A DNA stretch of 64,000 nucleotides from Rhynochetos jubatus (GCA_027574665.1 CM050662.1:3378501-3442500); one strand, 5' to 3'; shown: positions 48,555 through 61,629, counted from the stretch's first letter. Numbers and translations: made by a program. Notes: generated by a model from the sequence alone, not told the origin.

Positions 48555-48720
48555 AGGTCATTCCTCCATGGGAGAGGTAAGTCTGTGGCCCGTCCAACCC
48601 AGTACCCCAGTCATTGGGCAGTGAGGTCCCTCTCAGAGACTCTCTTACTGCAGTGCTTCTGTTCTATAGAAATAAATAAGCCCTCTCCAGGTTAGAGAGG
48701 GACAGGCGACTCCCCAAGAT
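48555..48720 (-). mobile_element. Probable ancient CR1 3' end, antisense
   Basis: The plus strand reads ggtcattcctccatgggaga, then ggtaagtctgtggcccgtcc, aacccagtaccccagtcatt and gggcagtgaggtccc. This parallels the reverse complement of the extreme 3' region of old amniote CR1, which runs approximately ..ggccatactgggtcagaccaatggtccatctagcccagtatcctgtctctgacagtggcc... Diverged and short, it is recognised by word order and not by high identity. Confidence 0.42.
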
Positions 48721-50039
48721 AGGTTGAACTGCCATGTCCCCGTTTCGGCTGACAGCTTAGGCCACCAGCATGGTGCTCTTCCAGAATCTTCATTCCCAAA
48801 CCGCGGAATCCACCCTCAGTCAGAAAACGCATGTCAGTGCTAAAAGCCTTTACAGAAATTCTTGGGAGAAAAATTTGTCAAGTCAGACTGAGCACAAAAC
48901 ACAACAACCATCTTGGAAATTGTCTGTGCACAACATGGCTGGAGCCAGAAATGTTAGTGGGAAGACCATCCCACTAACTTTCGTTGGTCTTGGTTTACAG
49001 GAGCTGCTGTCACCACTCCTGGATCCTCCTGTGAAACTGCCCTGAGTAGCATCCACAAGAGAGCCTGCGTATGTCCACCTATGGGCTCCATTTTGGTGAA
49101 CTGATTTTTTTCCAATGTGAAATGGTTGCGCTGAAAGCTCCATGCAGATGAATGCAGATGTGCATCCAGCTTCATGTAGCTCTCCCGTGCAGACTTTAGC
49201 TCGGGTGCCTTCATATCACACAGCAGTTCTTGCACAAAACACGGGCCCGGTTGCATGTTGTTTAATTTTATCCCATGCCTGATGGATCAGTGCACAGGTT
49301 CAGTGTTGTCAGATGATTTTTTACCAGTTCCTTCATGTAGCAATTTTTTTTGTAGTCTTTGAAGCAGGTGAACACCTCCCTCTGTGACTGAACATGTGCA
49401 GGCTGTAGATGTGGTTGCAGGTTTGTTCTCAGGGAGAGATCCAATTGGACGGTAATAGATTATGCTGTCTGCTGCAGGACTGTTCACCAGTGCTGTCATT
49501 CATGCAGGAGCTCCTCCAGCTGCCTGCACCCCTTGCTGCTGCTCTGGGGATGTCCAGCTGGGCAGATGAGGATGGTATCCTGGAGGTGTCCAGGGCTGCA
49601 TGTCAGCACCTCCACTGCGTCTGAGCCAGGGTACAGTGTTTCCTGTCTTGGACTAGGCTAAGTCTTCCCTTCGCTCCCACATTGTGTCGGGAGCACCAGA
49701 AGCAATCAGCGCTGTGTGTAAATGTCATTGTTTTCCAAGGATACTGTTTTGTTCAGGGGTCAGGTTTCCGGGTCAAGTTCCTCTGGGAAGGTTGAGCTTT
49801 GCATCCCTTTGTCTGGTTACCTTCTTCCTAGAAGGACTGGGGGAGCTGGTGCAATGTATTATTTTTTTTTTCCCCTCCATTCCTTGTTCCCTGACTCTGT
49901 TTTCCTACAGGACCTGCAGCCCTGTGGGGTGTTGGGGTAACATATGGGACTCCCTTTGCTGTGTGTTGGAAGGAGCTCTTCCTTTTCCCCAGCTGTGGCT
50001 ATATCGAAGCAATTGTTTTCCATTCTTACTCTTGTTTTG

Positions 50040-50250
50040 GGTTCCTTCCCACCCTATTGCCATGGGCTAAAGAATTCTTTTGCCGCCCTTGTGAAACTTT
50101 TGTGGCCGTGTTAATATTGTTTGAACTATTGCCATAATGTTTGTTTAAAAACATATTAATTAGGTTTTCAGTAATTGGGGTTTTCAGGGTTTTTTATATT
50201 GTTCTGCTGGTGTAATTTGTTCTATTGATCTTCCTCAAGATATAACTTGG
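50040..50250. promoter_or_regulatory. A+T-rich block, candidate conserved element
   Basis: Dense A+T-rich words without repetition: aagaattcttttgccgccct, gtgttaatattgtttgaac, gtttaaaaacatattaatta (with ggttttc beyond) and cagtaattgggg. The attaattag and taattg cores are homeodomain-type sites, and two CpG-containing words survive (gccgccc, ggccgtg). No repeat family or coding frame is seen. This is among the better-looking regulatory candidates in the window, still on texture alone. Confidence 0.32.
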
Positions 50251-52393
50251 AGCTAATCTGCAGCAGAGCTGCAGCGCGCAGCTCGCTGTTGCTGTTCGGC
50301 ATGATTTGTTTATGTGCTGGGCTGATGGCCCGTGGTCTGATGAGCATGGCCACGTTCTGATTCCCAGCCCATTCCCATCACTGCAAACCAAACACATCTC
50401 GGCAACTGATCACTCTTTCCACCTCCCCAGCCCTGGTGAGATTCATGGTTGCCTTCATGCAGGATCCAGGGCTGTGGCTAGTAGTGTCTGCGGGCATGTG
50501 GGGTGTCTCCAAGGGACGCTGCCATCGGCTCCCACCCTCATCAGCTTTGCTAGCACAGACCCAGAGACACTGTGGCTGTGTCTCCTGCTGTGGCGCAGCT
50601 CAGTGATGGGTTTCCATGGTAACCCCAAGGCTCATTCCCCGACTCCAGGTTTTTCAAAAGCGAAAATTTTTGTTTCCATCAAAAGAGCCTTTCTGCCAGG
50701 AGACCCAGCGCCACCTCCCCCAACCAGCATCGAGGCTGCCAGCTAATGAGCCCAGCCTTGGGATCTGGGTGCCTCCAACCTGTCCTCCAGTAAGCTGTTT
50801 CCACCGGCAATCTGCCCTCATCCTGCGATGGATGTCCTCACCCCTCACTGAAGGATTGAGCTTGCATGCTGCAGGCTGGGCTCATTGTGAGCCTCTCACT
50901 CCCTCCATGGTCAAAGAGATGCTTTCCCCAGCATCCTCCCACTGTCTGGAGCCCATCCTCTCACCCACGCATGGGGCAGCCTCCTCATTTGGCCCTTGCT
51001 GGGCCTGTCTGGCTGAGTAACCCCCCTTTGCCCACATGTCCCTCTTCAGCAGGACCAGGGTGGGATGATGGTGCAGCCCCCAGCCACCTTGCCACCACTC
51101 CTGCCAGCAGCATCTGCTCTTTGGATCCCTCCAGTGCATCTTCATCGCTGTCCCAGCACACCTGGCAGTTGCACGAGATGATTGGGTAGAGACGTGACCG
51201 TTTTTCTGCCAGCAGACACAATACATTCCCAAACAATAGTCATTCATTGCACAACTCATCCCTACATTTAACAGAATTTTACAGTCAGAATAAATCTCAG
51301 GGTCTCAATAAATCTTGTTGCTGAGATAAGGAATCTGCATCCAGAGCTTTGTGTTGACTAAATCTTGCCCAGCTCCGGGACACATGAGGAGCATTCTGTA
51401 TTTCACACCTGCTTTGGAGCCCGTTGGGAGATTTATGAGATTGAGAAGTGAAACAAATGCACTTTGCAAAGACTCCGTGTTTCCTACCCCGCAGTCAGGC
51501 ACCCCCAATTGTCAGGCAGATGGAAAATGAGATTTCCCAGATCAGCTGGCAAGGTTTTGCAGGGTTGAGATGGGGGAAAACTCCCTGGTTTTTGCAACAT
51601 TTGGGACAGTGCTGCCACGTTTGCATTCTGCAGCAAAAGTGCAAGCAAAATCTGAGTGGACAGGTCTGCTTCTCCACGGTGTCCTTAGGGTTTCTCTTTG
51701 TGGTGTCCAGTCTCACCATGGCAATTGCTGTGGATCCAGGGGTTGCTGGCAGATGATGGGGACCACCAGGACTTTTGGCATGTGAGCCGTTTTGTGAAGC
51801 CATTAGTTCATCCTTCTGGCTTGTCTTATTAGTGAAACATCTAGGACTGTCCTCTCTTAAATGGGCACCAGTACATCACAGAGTCGACTGCACAGAGGGG
51901 GAGATCTCTGGAAAAGAAAACACTCCTTCCCACAGATTAACAATAGTACTAACAAAACAAAAACAAAAGCCAAACAGAAAAAGGAGCAAGGGAGCTGCTG
52001 TCTGTGGCAAGAGGCGTGGAAGTGTTTTGAGCTCCTCATCTCTGCTACGGCATCCTTGCAGCTGTGGGTCTCAGCCTGCACTCCCAAGGGAGCAGCAATA
52101 TGGGAAGGCCTGGAAAGGTTTCATGGGACAATCCCGGATGCTGCTACCTGCTGCGGAAGAAAATGCATCGTACGCATGCCCCATCTAAGGGTTTGCAATT
52201 CCAACAATGCTGTGGTTTGTTCTGTGGCTGAGAAGACATTCTAATTTCCTACTTTTTTCCCAGCCCAATATCTCCCATTTGGATGGAGCAAATGACTGGA
52301 AATTTGAGCCCTTCCACAAATCTCTTACTGGTGAAGACCTGAACTGACCCATGTGCTGGGTATGCTTGTAGGTAAACATGTACTCTTGGAAAA

Positions 52394-52411
52394 TGGTGGT
52401 GGTGGTGGATG
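52394..52411. repeat. (ggt)n microsatellite, about five units
   Basis: The run tggtggtggtggtggat is a short trinucleotide microsatellite. The encoded Val, Gly or Trp runs in open frames here are artefacts of it. Confidence 0.85.
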
Positions 52412-53276
52412 GGGAAGGATGGAGAGGTGTCCAGAGGGTGGGGATGGTTCTCTGTTGCTCCAGCTTCACTCTTCTGATGGTCCAGTTGCTGCCAGGGAAA
52501 GAATGTAGGACAAAAGACTGAGCAGCTGGCAAGGAAGAGGAAAAAGGGAAAGTAACTGAATCCAGGAAACTCTGGGAAGGTGAAGGGAGGGTGGGACACA
52601 CCCCACTGACCCCAGAGGCATGACCAGAATTTCTGGTTCAGGTTGGACATGGGTAAAAATCAGATGCCTGTACAGAACCTGAATAACAGTCCAACCAGCA
52701 CTGCGTCTGAGCCATGGTGCAGGAGGACTTCTCCTCGTGCAAGCCCTAGGGAAAGGGGGCATGTTTCTACACATGTACCACATGCATGTACCTGTGGGTG
52801 CAAGAAACCATGGGAAGGGTAGAAGTGCCCAGTGTATCAGCTAGGAAGCTTGAGACAGGTCCTCTCTGCTTAGGGACATGGGATTCTGAGCATTTTTTGA
52901 AATCGGATTACAACCAAGAAATACGACTTTTTAATCCATTTTCCCCTTAACAAAAATAAGACTCAGTGAGCTGCTCAGGTCAGAAGAAAGCACTAATCTC
53001 TACAGTAACCCCGTGCTGAGGTCTGGCGGTTCTGGACTGCCTGGCAGTGTCTGGAAGTTTCCTGTTGTCTGCAGCAGTGGGAAGGTAAAAGCCAGGTGAA
53101 TGGGACAAGGCTGCAGCAGTGAAAGGACAAGACCCTGCAGGGTCCCGATCCTCTCATGCAGCCACCTGGGAGGTAGCTGGGCAGTGGGCATGGACATGGA
53201 CTGAGTTTCTGAGCTTCCCCTCCCACTTTGGAGTGAACTAAGTGCTGATGTGCATTAACCTGTAGCACTGCGGTGA

Positions 53277-53319
53277 TCCTGGGTCTTCTGTTCCTCCTGG
53301 GTCACCTGTTCCTCCTGGA
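53277..53319. repeat. 18-bp tandem repeat, 2.4 copies
   Basis: The unit tcctgggtcttctgttcc is followed by tcctgggtcacctgttcc and a partial tcctgga, with two mismatches between full units. It is isolated in unique DNA. Confidence 0.88.
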
Positions 53320-55319
53320 GCATAGGACGGGGTGATGCTCTGCAGCTCCTTATGCTGATGGGATGGTTGGGAACACCTGAAAGCCAGCCACAGGGAGCAT
53401 TGCTGTGTAGAGCTGTGGCAGGGATGTAGACAGTATGACTTGAAGCACCCCTCTGCCTGGGCTGTGGCTGGAGACTAGCGGCTGAGCTGGGCACGGAGCA
53501 GGATGGTGCTTCTCCTTTGCCCCCCATGGGAGCTGCAGCTCCTTCTGAGCTTGTCCTGATGGGGCAACGATAATTTTCTCTGCTTTTTACTGTAGAAACC
53601 TGACCCTGACAGACACTGAATCCAGGTAAGAGGCTCCAAGGTCTTATTTCAATCCTCCTTCTTCACTCTCTGCCACCTCCACTATCTGATGCCATGCAAA
53701 TGTTCCCAGGCTCCATGAATCCTTTGCCTTTCTCAGTCCCATCTCCGATTTCCCTGGTGCATCAGAAAAGCAGAGACCGGCTTTCCTGACTTCCCTGCTG
53801 TGCATTCATTTTGACCTCTGAAGGGGAAATGCAAAGTCTGGAGACAACATGGGGATTAAAAATCCCCACAGGTTCAAGGGCAGATGGAGGGTTAAACAAC
53901 ACAGTAGTGATGCCTGTCCCGGTAAGTCCCTGAGCTAGAGACTATGGGAGGATGGGGCTTGATTAGGGAGGAACATTCCTGGTCTTTTTTTCCCCTTCCC
54001 TGTCATTTGCTCTGGGCTCTGTTGGAGAGAGGTACTGTGCCACCCAGCCTGTCTGTGTCCTACTCAGCAGCACCACCAAAGGGAGATCCCAAAAATGTTC
54101 TGTGCTGGAAGGAAGAAGCAAATGAACTGTGAGGGCATGCATCAGCCCCAAACCATGTTTGCCAGCCTGGCGCTGCTGCAGTGACAGGACCCAGCACCTA
54201 CCAGGGCCATTCATCAGGACCTGCTTAAACAGCCCTTCACCTCCCGTCTCTGTCCCCGCTTTGCCTCAGCTGCCAGTCAGTGATGCCAGCACAATTGTAG
54301 GGAACACTAAAATTACTGGGTGTTTTTAATTTTTTTTACCTCAAATCAATGCAGAGCAATGATCACTCCAGCTAGAGATTGTCCAAGAGCACGTGCTGCT
54401 GCCCATGCTGCCTCTATGCACTCAGAGCATTGAAGGCCAGACAGGACATCCTGGTGTTGCCACTTCCCTCAACCAGATTTTGTTTTAATTAAACCACTTC
54501 TTTTTCTGCAGAAAAAAGAGCTCCTATGCTAGGAAATAGAAATTGGCACAGCCCTGGGGCATGGTGGTTAATTGCCCTCTAGACCTCCACTTCTATTCTG
54601 AATTTGCCAATGTACTATTTCTGGCTCTGGATCTCTTTCTGATTTGGTTCCTAGACCAATAATCAGTTTTATTCCCTAGCAAGCTCTAACAGACTGAACA
54701 AGTTACCCTTTCACCTCCATTTTTTTCAAGCTGATCATCCAAATTCAGCATTTACCTGCAGGAACTTCAGCTACATTCACTTGGTTGGGTGAAGCTGTGC
54801 CGAGCAGCCAGAGGAGATGGGGGAGTTTGGCAGCACTGCTGCTGTGTTGGGAGGGGGGCTGTCACCATTTCAGCAGTGGTGCAAGGACTGGATGCAAGCA
54901 GCATGCCCAGCCAAGGTGCCCAGGACATGTGCAGGGTGGGCAGAGGTGCTTCCTCTGCTGGCATCCCAGCAGCAAGGCTGGCTGAACCAGGCTGGTGGTG
55001 CACACCAAAGGCGAGGGTTCTGTGGCTGTGTGGTTTGACCCAGACTTGCGTTCTGCCTTTACAAAGTGCAGGATTTGGCGGCGGTGAGCATGGGCTCCCT
55101 TCCCAAAGCTTTTTGTAAGGGCAGATGGCTCGGAGGCAGGAGGCACAAGTGTCAGCACACGCTCGATGGAGTGATGGTTGGGGGGAAGGCAAAGCTGGAG
55201 GAGGCTTCAGGGCAGAGATGAGCTCCCATTGCATCTGCCACTGGAATCCCCTCCTGCCCTCCTACAGACCCTGCAGTGCTGACCTTTTCTTGCTCTTAGA
55301 CTTGTCAACATGACCCGTT

Positions 55320-55700
55320 AACTGAACTAGGAATGATTTCCTGCTGATGTATGAAAGGTTCTTGGGAATGTCATTTTTTCCTCTTGTTTATTTTTTATTT
55401 TTCAACCAGCAATTAACTGAATTTCAGTAAATACTTCCATTTATGTGAGCTGTGTGCTGCTGGTTCACCTGTCAGAGCCAATTTGACCTGTATTGTGTTT
55501 GAATACATGATCATATTTCTGTCAAATTTGCAACAGCAAACAACATGCTATTTATTCCAACTTCACCCTGGCTACACACCGGCTGTAAAAGGGCAGGCAA
55601 GTTTGCTGGGGAAAAGCAAATTCCACGGAACGCTTTGAACAGCTGAACCATCAGAGTGAGTTTGTACCCAATCAGGGCTCTGTGAGCAGCAGGGCTCTTG
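55320..55700. promoter_or_regulatory. A+T-rich block, candidate conserved element
   Basis: About 380 bases of complex A+T-rich sequence: accagcaattaactgaattt, atacttccatttatgtgagc, gaatacatgatcatatttct and acatgctatttattcc. It has a sharp boundary against G+C-rich DNA on the left. No repeat or reading frame is recognised. It lies about 150 bases from a possible minus-strand transcript end. Confidence 0.3.
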
Positions 55701-55863
55701 GCTCACGGTTAGGTGCTGACATCAGATGTGCCATCTTACCAAGACGTCTTACGTCAACAGCAACATCTCAACTGTGTAACTTCCTAGGTGCTGTTATACT
55801 GCAACATATGTACCACCAAAAGGTCTCCATGCACCAGGTGCAATGAAATTACAGTTTGTTAGC

Positions 55864-55869
55864 TTTATT
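55864..55869 (-). terminator. Possible poly(A) signal on minus strand
   Basis: In minus orientation the sequence is cactacaataaagctaac, followed 5-25 bases later by aaactgtaatttcattgcacc. This is a plausible AATAAA with a cleavage region. A 249-codon open frame on the same strand ends at 55849, just past the signal. With no transcript evidence this could be coincidence. Confidence 0.18.
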
Positions 55870-56879
55870 GTAGTGCTTATGCATGAACAAAATTATCAAA
55901 CAGATGTCAGGACAGGGAAAAGGCCCTTGGACAAAAAGCATCCATTCCTTCTTTCCCACAGAGGGGTCTCCAAACTCTGAGCTGCAAGGAGGATGTCCAC
56001 CTTCCCAACAGCTCTGCTTTGGCAGAGCTCCAGGACAGCAAACATTTCTTGGACAGTCATCCCTCATTACCTGAGAGATCCTAAATGACTCTCTGAAAGC
56101 TCCAGCTTTCAGCAGACATCTCAGGAATTGCACAAAGCTTTGGAAATTCCCCATGGGTGTCTCACCTCCCCACACACCTTCACACATTGCACCACTCTGC
56201 TTGGTCTGACTCCCCCTCCTCCCTGGGGGGATAAGGAAGGCTGAGTCCTCCATCTCCGCCCCCCAAAGATCTGCAGATCTTGCGCTGTTCCAGCTCCCAA
56301 CATCCTCCCTTTCTGATAGACTCTGCAGTGCGTGTCCCCTACCTTCCCCCACTTTGGGGGACAAGAAACCAGCCTCGATGGAGGGTGGTTGGAGCTGGCT
56401 GGAGATGCCCCAGAGAAGGAAGGAACTGTATTGCTCCACAGGCAATCCTTGAGTGGGGCTGGTCTTGGAGAGGGGGCTGTTACTGCACACTGGTGCATTG
56501 GAAAAACTGAGAGCCTGGGCAGTGCTGAGGCTAGGAGCCCAGCCAAGCACTTTTGGCAGAGATCCAACCAAAGAAGTCTGTCCCATTGGACAGCCCATCC
56601 TCCAGCTGTAGGAATGGCAGCAGGACTGTCAGGGATTTCCAGAGGGCAGTGCCAGGCCAAGGGCAGTGAGCCATCAGGTGAGGGACCCAATGGACATCTT
56701 GGCTGCCGAGAAGAGCAGGGAACAGATGCCTAGCCGGGCTGGAGACAGGGACAGGAGACCCAGGGGACACCGTGGAGTGTTGCCCAAAACCACTGAAAGC
56801 TGCTAGACTGAGAACAAGCCTAGAAGAAAGCATGAAGTCCCCTGGACAGTGGGCAGGACAAGGCATCTTTACAATCTCT

Positions 56880-56891
56880 TTTATTTTTATT
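56880..56891 (-). terminator. Tandem AATAAA on minus strand
   Basis: Two overlapping-phase TTTATT words on plus (56880-56885 and 56886-56891) give aataaaaataaaag on minus. The upstream minus-strand sequence shows no recognisable exon, so this is recorded only as a possible transcript end. Confidence 0.12.
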
Positions 56892-59800
56892 CTCACTCCA
56901 GCAAAACAGAATTCTCACCATTTTTTATGGTTCTCTTGTGTTCTGCTAAAAGCTGGCTTTTAAATGCTCCAGGCACTTCTCCATCAAAGCTCTGGCCAGC
57001 CTGGAGCCCTGCCTGCTCTACCCAGTGCATGCAAACACAGGGTGTCAAGGCAGACACCCCAGCCTGGGGCATACTGTGGCATGGGTCAGGCCCCAGGGAT
57101 TTTCTTTCCAGACAGGTCTATCAGCTGGCAATGATACATCATTCCTCCTTACTTTCTAATTCCTCCTCTGATGGATGCAGCCAGCCCTTCTCCAAACCTG
57201 ACATTTATAGCACCAGTTTTCTCCGGGTATAAATATAACCTGAATGCGTTGGAGTAGCAGGAAAATCGTTTAAATGTTCCCTTTGACAGCAAGTTTGAAG
57301 ATTGCTGACACTAAAACCACTTACTTATATTGTTCTGTATCATCCTGCACTCAGCCTTCAATCATCCTCATTACAGGTGTGGCAGGCACTTTGCACGGGG
57401 ATGCATACATGAGCTCACCCTCTCCCGCCTGCTACCCAGCCCATGACACCTCCTACAAGCCCAGAGATCCTCATGTTCCCACTGAAATGAGGAGCAGAGC
57501 TCACAGCCACACAAACAGAGCAGCAGGCCTGTGTATGCCTGAGCCATTGCATATGCCCAAGTCGTGGGGTGGGCAGGCACACGTAGCTGTAACGCTGGCA
57601 TGAGGGGCATGGATAAGAGGTGCACACAGACACACTTGGGCATGCTTGGACACCATGACCCTCTCTCCCTCAGTGCAAACTGGGGAGGCCAGCAGCTCTG
57701 GCAGGTTTTGGTATCCAAAGTCCTCAGCTATGTCTAAACTCCATTATTTGGGCAATGGCACTAACAGCATATGTATGTGACCGAACAGTTCAGATTTGGA
57801 TTCAGTGTTCCTAACATGCAGACAGAGGATTTCCAAATCCTGATATGGTTCAGCATCCCTTGGCATGTCCCTGACATCTGACTGGATACCCACCTTATGG
57901 TCTTGTAGGAACATAGGAAAGGTGAAAGGCCCACTATGCAAGCATGAGAGCATCTGGGAATGGCCAAAAATTGGATACGGACCCATCTCCCCCCGCCGGC
58001 ACTGGAAGCTGCAGGTGATTGCTGGCACACTACAAACAGCATTGCTTGCAGGGGGAGGGTGCTGCTCTGCCAGGGGTCTGGCCACCCTGCCTGCTCCTGG
58101 CTGAGGAGAAGGCCATGTTCACATGGACATGTGCAGTTCCACCACTGGATGCAAGCACACCCCTGTCACCAAGCTGCCAGTGACGGACCCCTGCAAGACG
58201 CCCTTGCCATGACAGAAATGGAAGCAGAACAACTCACTCCACAGAGATATTAAAACAGCCCTCAGGCATCTGGTTTCTAGGAGGAGGTTCCTACACTGCT
58301 CCCTCTCCCAGAGCCTGTCACTGCAAGGTGGTGGGAGGGGATGGGACACACATGATACTGCAGACATGGAAGAAGGAGCAGATAACTAACAGGCACCGTG
58401 ACAGGTAGTAACACATTATGCTGTCGCACCAGCTCCTGCAGACATGAGCCAGTGATGAGACAAGTACAATGCTTTAAAAGCTGGGTAGAGAGATGAGCCC
58501 TCAGGTGCTGTGTATTCTTGTGACTGAGACAAAAGCCAGCCAGGGTATGATATGCAACGGGAATCTGAAGATCTTAAAGAAGATGAGGATAAGTGCATTT
58601 CCCTGCCCATCCACAATGGCTCCCTGGGCCAAATGAATGGGACCACAGCTCTCCCAGGGCTTATGAAGGATCAATGCTGAAGGATCTCAACCAGAGCTGT
58701 CCAGAGATAGGAACTACAAGAACAAAAACACTGCAGGAGAAGCGGTTCTAAAAGATACAGACATTAAAGAAAGAGATTGTGATGAAAAGGAGTGCCAAAC
58801 GCGTGGTGACACAGCAAAGGAGATGAGCATTTCGTGGAAACTTTACAGCAAACTGCTCTGCAATTAAGTCTTCTTAGGACCAGATAGATGAGGCTGGGCT
58901 CTGCTTTCAGACATTTTTATGCTAGAGGTGCCCTGAAGAAATGTATTTTCCCCTTCTGAGTTCCAAGACAATGGAAAGGGATATAGTCCTGCCCTGACAC
59001 AAGGCTCGGGTGAGCTCCTGACTGCGGGTGCAGCTGGCGCACGGGCTCTGCAGGCAGTGACCCACATGCAGGGCTGCTGGGGCAATGTCCTTGGAGCTGC
59101 GGTACTATTGATGCTGGTTCCCAAGGAGGAGATCGCTCAATGCATGCCCTTGTCTCTGGTGATGCCAGGTGATGTTCTCTCCTGTAAACATAAGGAGAGA
59201 TGACATATGCTTTGCTTTCTGCTTGGCTGGCTCTAAAGCTCTCTGTGGTTAATCCTCTGCTGAGGTGACACACTGCGCATTGTGGGCCAGAATCAGAGGT
59301 GACACGAATGGTGGTGTAAGTGACATGTCGGTGAGTCGGGGTAAGCGAGTGGAAGGTGGTGTAAAACTCAGTGTTGCTGAGATGCCAGCGGGCAGGGAGA
59401 GGCTGGGAGCAGGACACCCAACCACCTGGAGAACAGGAGAAGGAAAGCAGTGCATACCTCTTGCCTGGCAGATGCCCACCAAAACCCTGCTGGGGTGTGA
59501 AATAGGTGGGGTGCTAGCATGCACTGCAGATCACATCCTTAGGGAGGAAGGTCCTGGGAACCTCTTGAGCCCCAGCATTTAAAATGGTGAGCTGAGATCC
59601 CATGGAGAGCTCTCCCACTGCAGCCTCTGTAAGGGAGGAGTGAGGAAGGCCAGTCTGGCGAATCCCTGGTGCCAACAGCCCTCTCTCCTGTCCCTCCATC
59701 CACCAGGTCCTACCACAACACTGCCACAAAAAGTGTCCGCTCAGTGAGGTCGTGGCAGCCTGTGTCAGCCAGCCCCCCTGAGGGCTCTCAGTTATTGACC

Positions 59801-61623
59801 CTGGCTTCAGTGGTTTCTCCTGATGCACGGTGTTTCAGACAAATCTGTCATATTGGTTTAAAACCAGCCAGACTTTGTGTTGTGGTTTCCTCAAAGTAAA
59901 AAACCTTGTAGGCTACATAACTTTACAGAGGAGTTTTCACACAGACCCTAGTTAGCATTCCTGATATCCTGCATGAGAACAGTATTCTCTCTAATGACAT
60001 TTGTGTACTAATGTCTAGCCATGTTGCTGCTGGCCATTACCTTTTACAGTATTTTCCTTTCTTGATGGTAGCTCATGATAAACACTGCTGTAACCCATAT
60101 TCTGGTCTCCCCATCTGCAACCAGAAAAATTCCCATCTTCTTTTAACGCAAGGATGCTTTCTCCACTCAAGCTTCAGGCATATTGTCATGGTACCACCTC
60201 TAAGCCCTCCTCTACAGAGCAGTGGCACCACACAGGAAAAAATCAGATATTGCTTATTCTTCTCCCTGGGAGGCAAAGCTGTCCACCCTCCACCCAGCAC
60301 ACTCTGCACCATCCTGGACATTGTTTTTCCCTGCTGTACTCTGGCGGATTTGCAGAGCAGGTCCTGGAACAAGCACTTCTTTCTGCCAAGCTTGAGGAGG
60401 CACCTCAAGAGAGGCAGCACTGCCTTCTCCCTGTTCTGTGGGGGTGCTGCTGCCTATGCACTCAGGCTGGACCAGCACTGCTCCACAGAGGAGATCACAG
60501 GTGCATCTCTGTGGTAACTAGAATAGGATCCAAGGATGCAAGAAGGAGCATCTGGGAACAGCTTGGGTGACCCGGACACTTTCAGGTGCCTGTCTAGGCT
60601 TTCAGGGTAATTTTTTCCCCCGTATAACTCATAAAATGAGATCTCACTCCTGCCAGAAAGAGGAGCCTCAGGACAGAGAGCTTCTCCCAAAGTCGAGTGG
60701 TCCATCAGGACAGGTGCAAAGCGCGAATGGCAGAGAGCCCAGCTGTATGCAGGCTTGCTAGCAGGGGTGAAGCATTTGGCATCATGGAGTTCTGCTGGAG
60801 AAGGAGAGTTTATAAATTTCAGGGCATTTGGGAAGTTGCACAAAGCTGCCCTTGCACTTCCCAGAGAGATCTGCTTCACTGAAACCTGGGATAACAGAGA
60901 AAAGCCAAGGTGGATGGAGGCACCTGCAAATTCAGGACACTCTATGCAGCAGAGGTTCCCAGCCCTCCAGGACAGTTCGGCTGGTTTGTGCCATTGTGTG
61001 GTGGCCCTGCTGACTACAGGTCTGTCCCTGCTGTCTACCCCTGTCTCAGTTCATCACCGCTCAAACCACAATGTATGGGCCCCTTGCCTCCCCCAGCAGA
61101 GATGTTCCAGGGCCAGGTAAGGAATCCAAGCTGGCTTAAAATACATGCTACCAAAAAGGCATTGGTTTCTTAGAGCCAGTGAAGTTTCTTGATCCCATTC
61201 TGAGGTGCAGGATGAGCACTAGATCCCCCAAGCTGATGTTACCATCAGCCACTTTGCAGCATGAACCCCCACCCTCCGATGCCTTCTGGGTACCAGCTGC
61301 ACCCAAAGCTCAGCTGCCATATGGTGGTGACTGCTGAGCCGCAGCATGTGGGAGCCTCCACTGCCAAACATGGCTGCGTCCTCACTGCTGGGACACCCCA
61401 GCTCTCCCAGGACCCCCAGCTGCTGCATGGTTTCCTGGAGTGCAGGACACCAGAAGCCACCAGCTCAGGAACATGCCTACATCCAGCTTCCCTTTCTCTC
61501 CCGTGGGACCATCCCGTCACCTCTGTTCCCTGCCTGCACCCAGGCTCCTTCATGATGTGGTGGGAGATAAAAGCCACATGAGAGCATGACTGGGGCTTTG
61601 AGGCGTGGAGAAGGGGGGGTAGT

Positions 61624-61629
61624 TTTATT
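61624..61629 (-). terminator. Possible poly(A) signal on minus strand
   Basis: Minus orientation reads aatctagcaataaaactacc. It is a canonical hexamer in unique DNA, with no recognised exon upstream. Confidence 0.12.

Larger units (their letters stand above)
48721..55319. other. Gene-free DNA, 6.6 kb
   Basis: No exon, RNA gene or LINE is recognised. An A+T-rich candidate element lies at 50040-50250, a (ggt) run at 52394-52411 and an 18-bp tandem repeat at 53277-53319. A T tract at 49861-49871 and A+T-richer patches near 52.9 and 54.3-54.7 kb complete the picture. Open frames up to 146 codons show no domain. Confidence 0.5.

Noticed and set aside
49030-49400. Possible LTR or retroviral sequence
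   Set aside because: No paired terminal repeats, primer-binding site or gag/pol/env-like frame could be found nearby.
60011-60517. 168-codon plus-strand open frame with hydrophobic start
   Set aside because: Another plus frame (60154-60570) and a minus frame are open in the same place, and no domain or conserved motif is visible.
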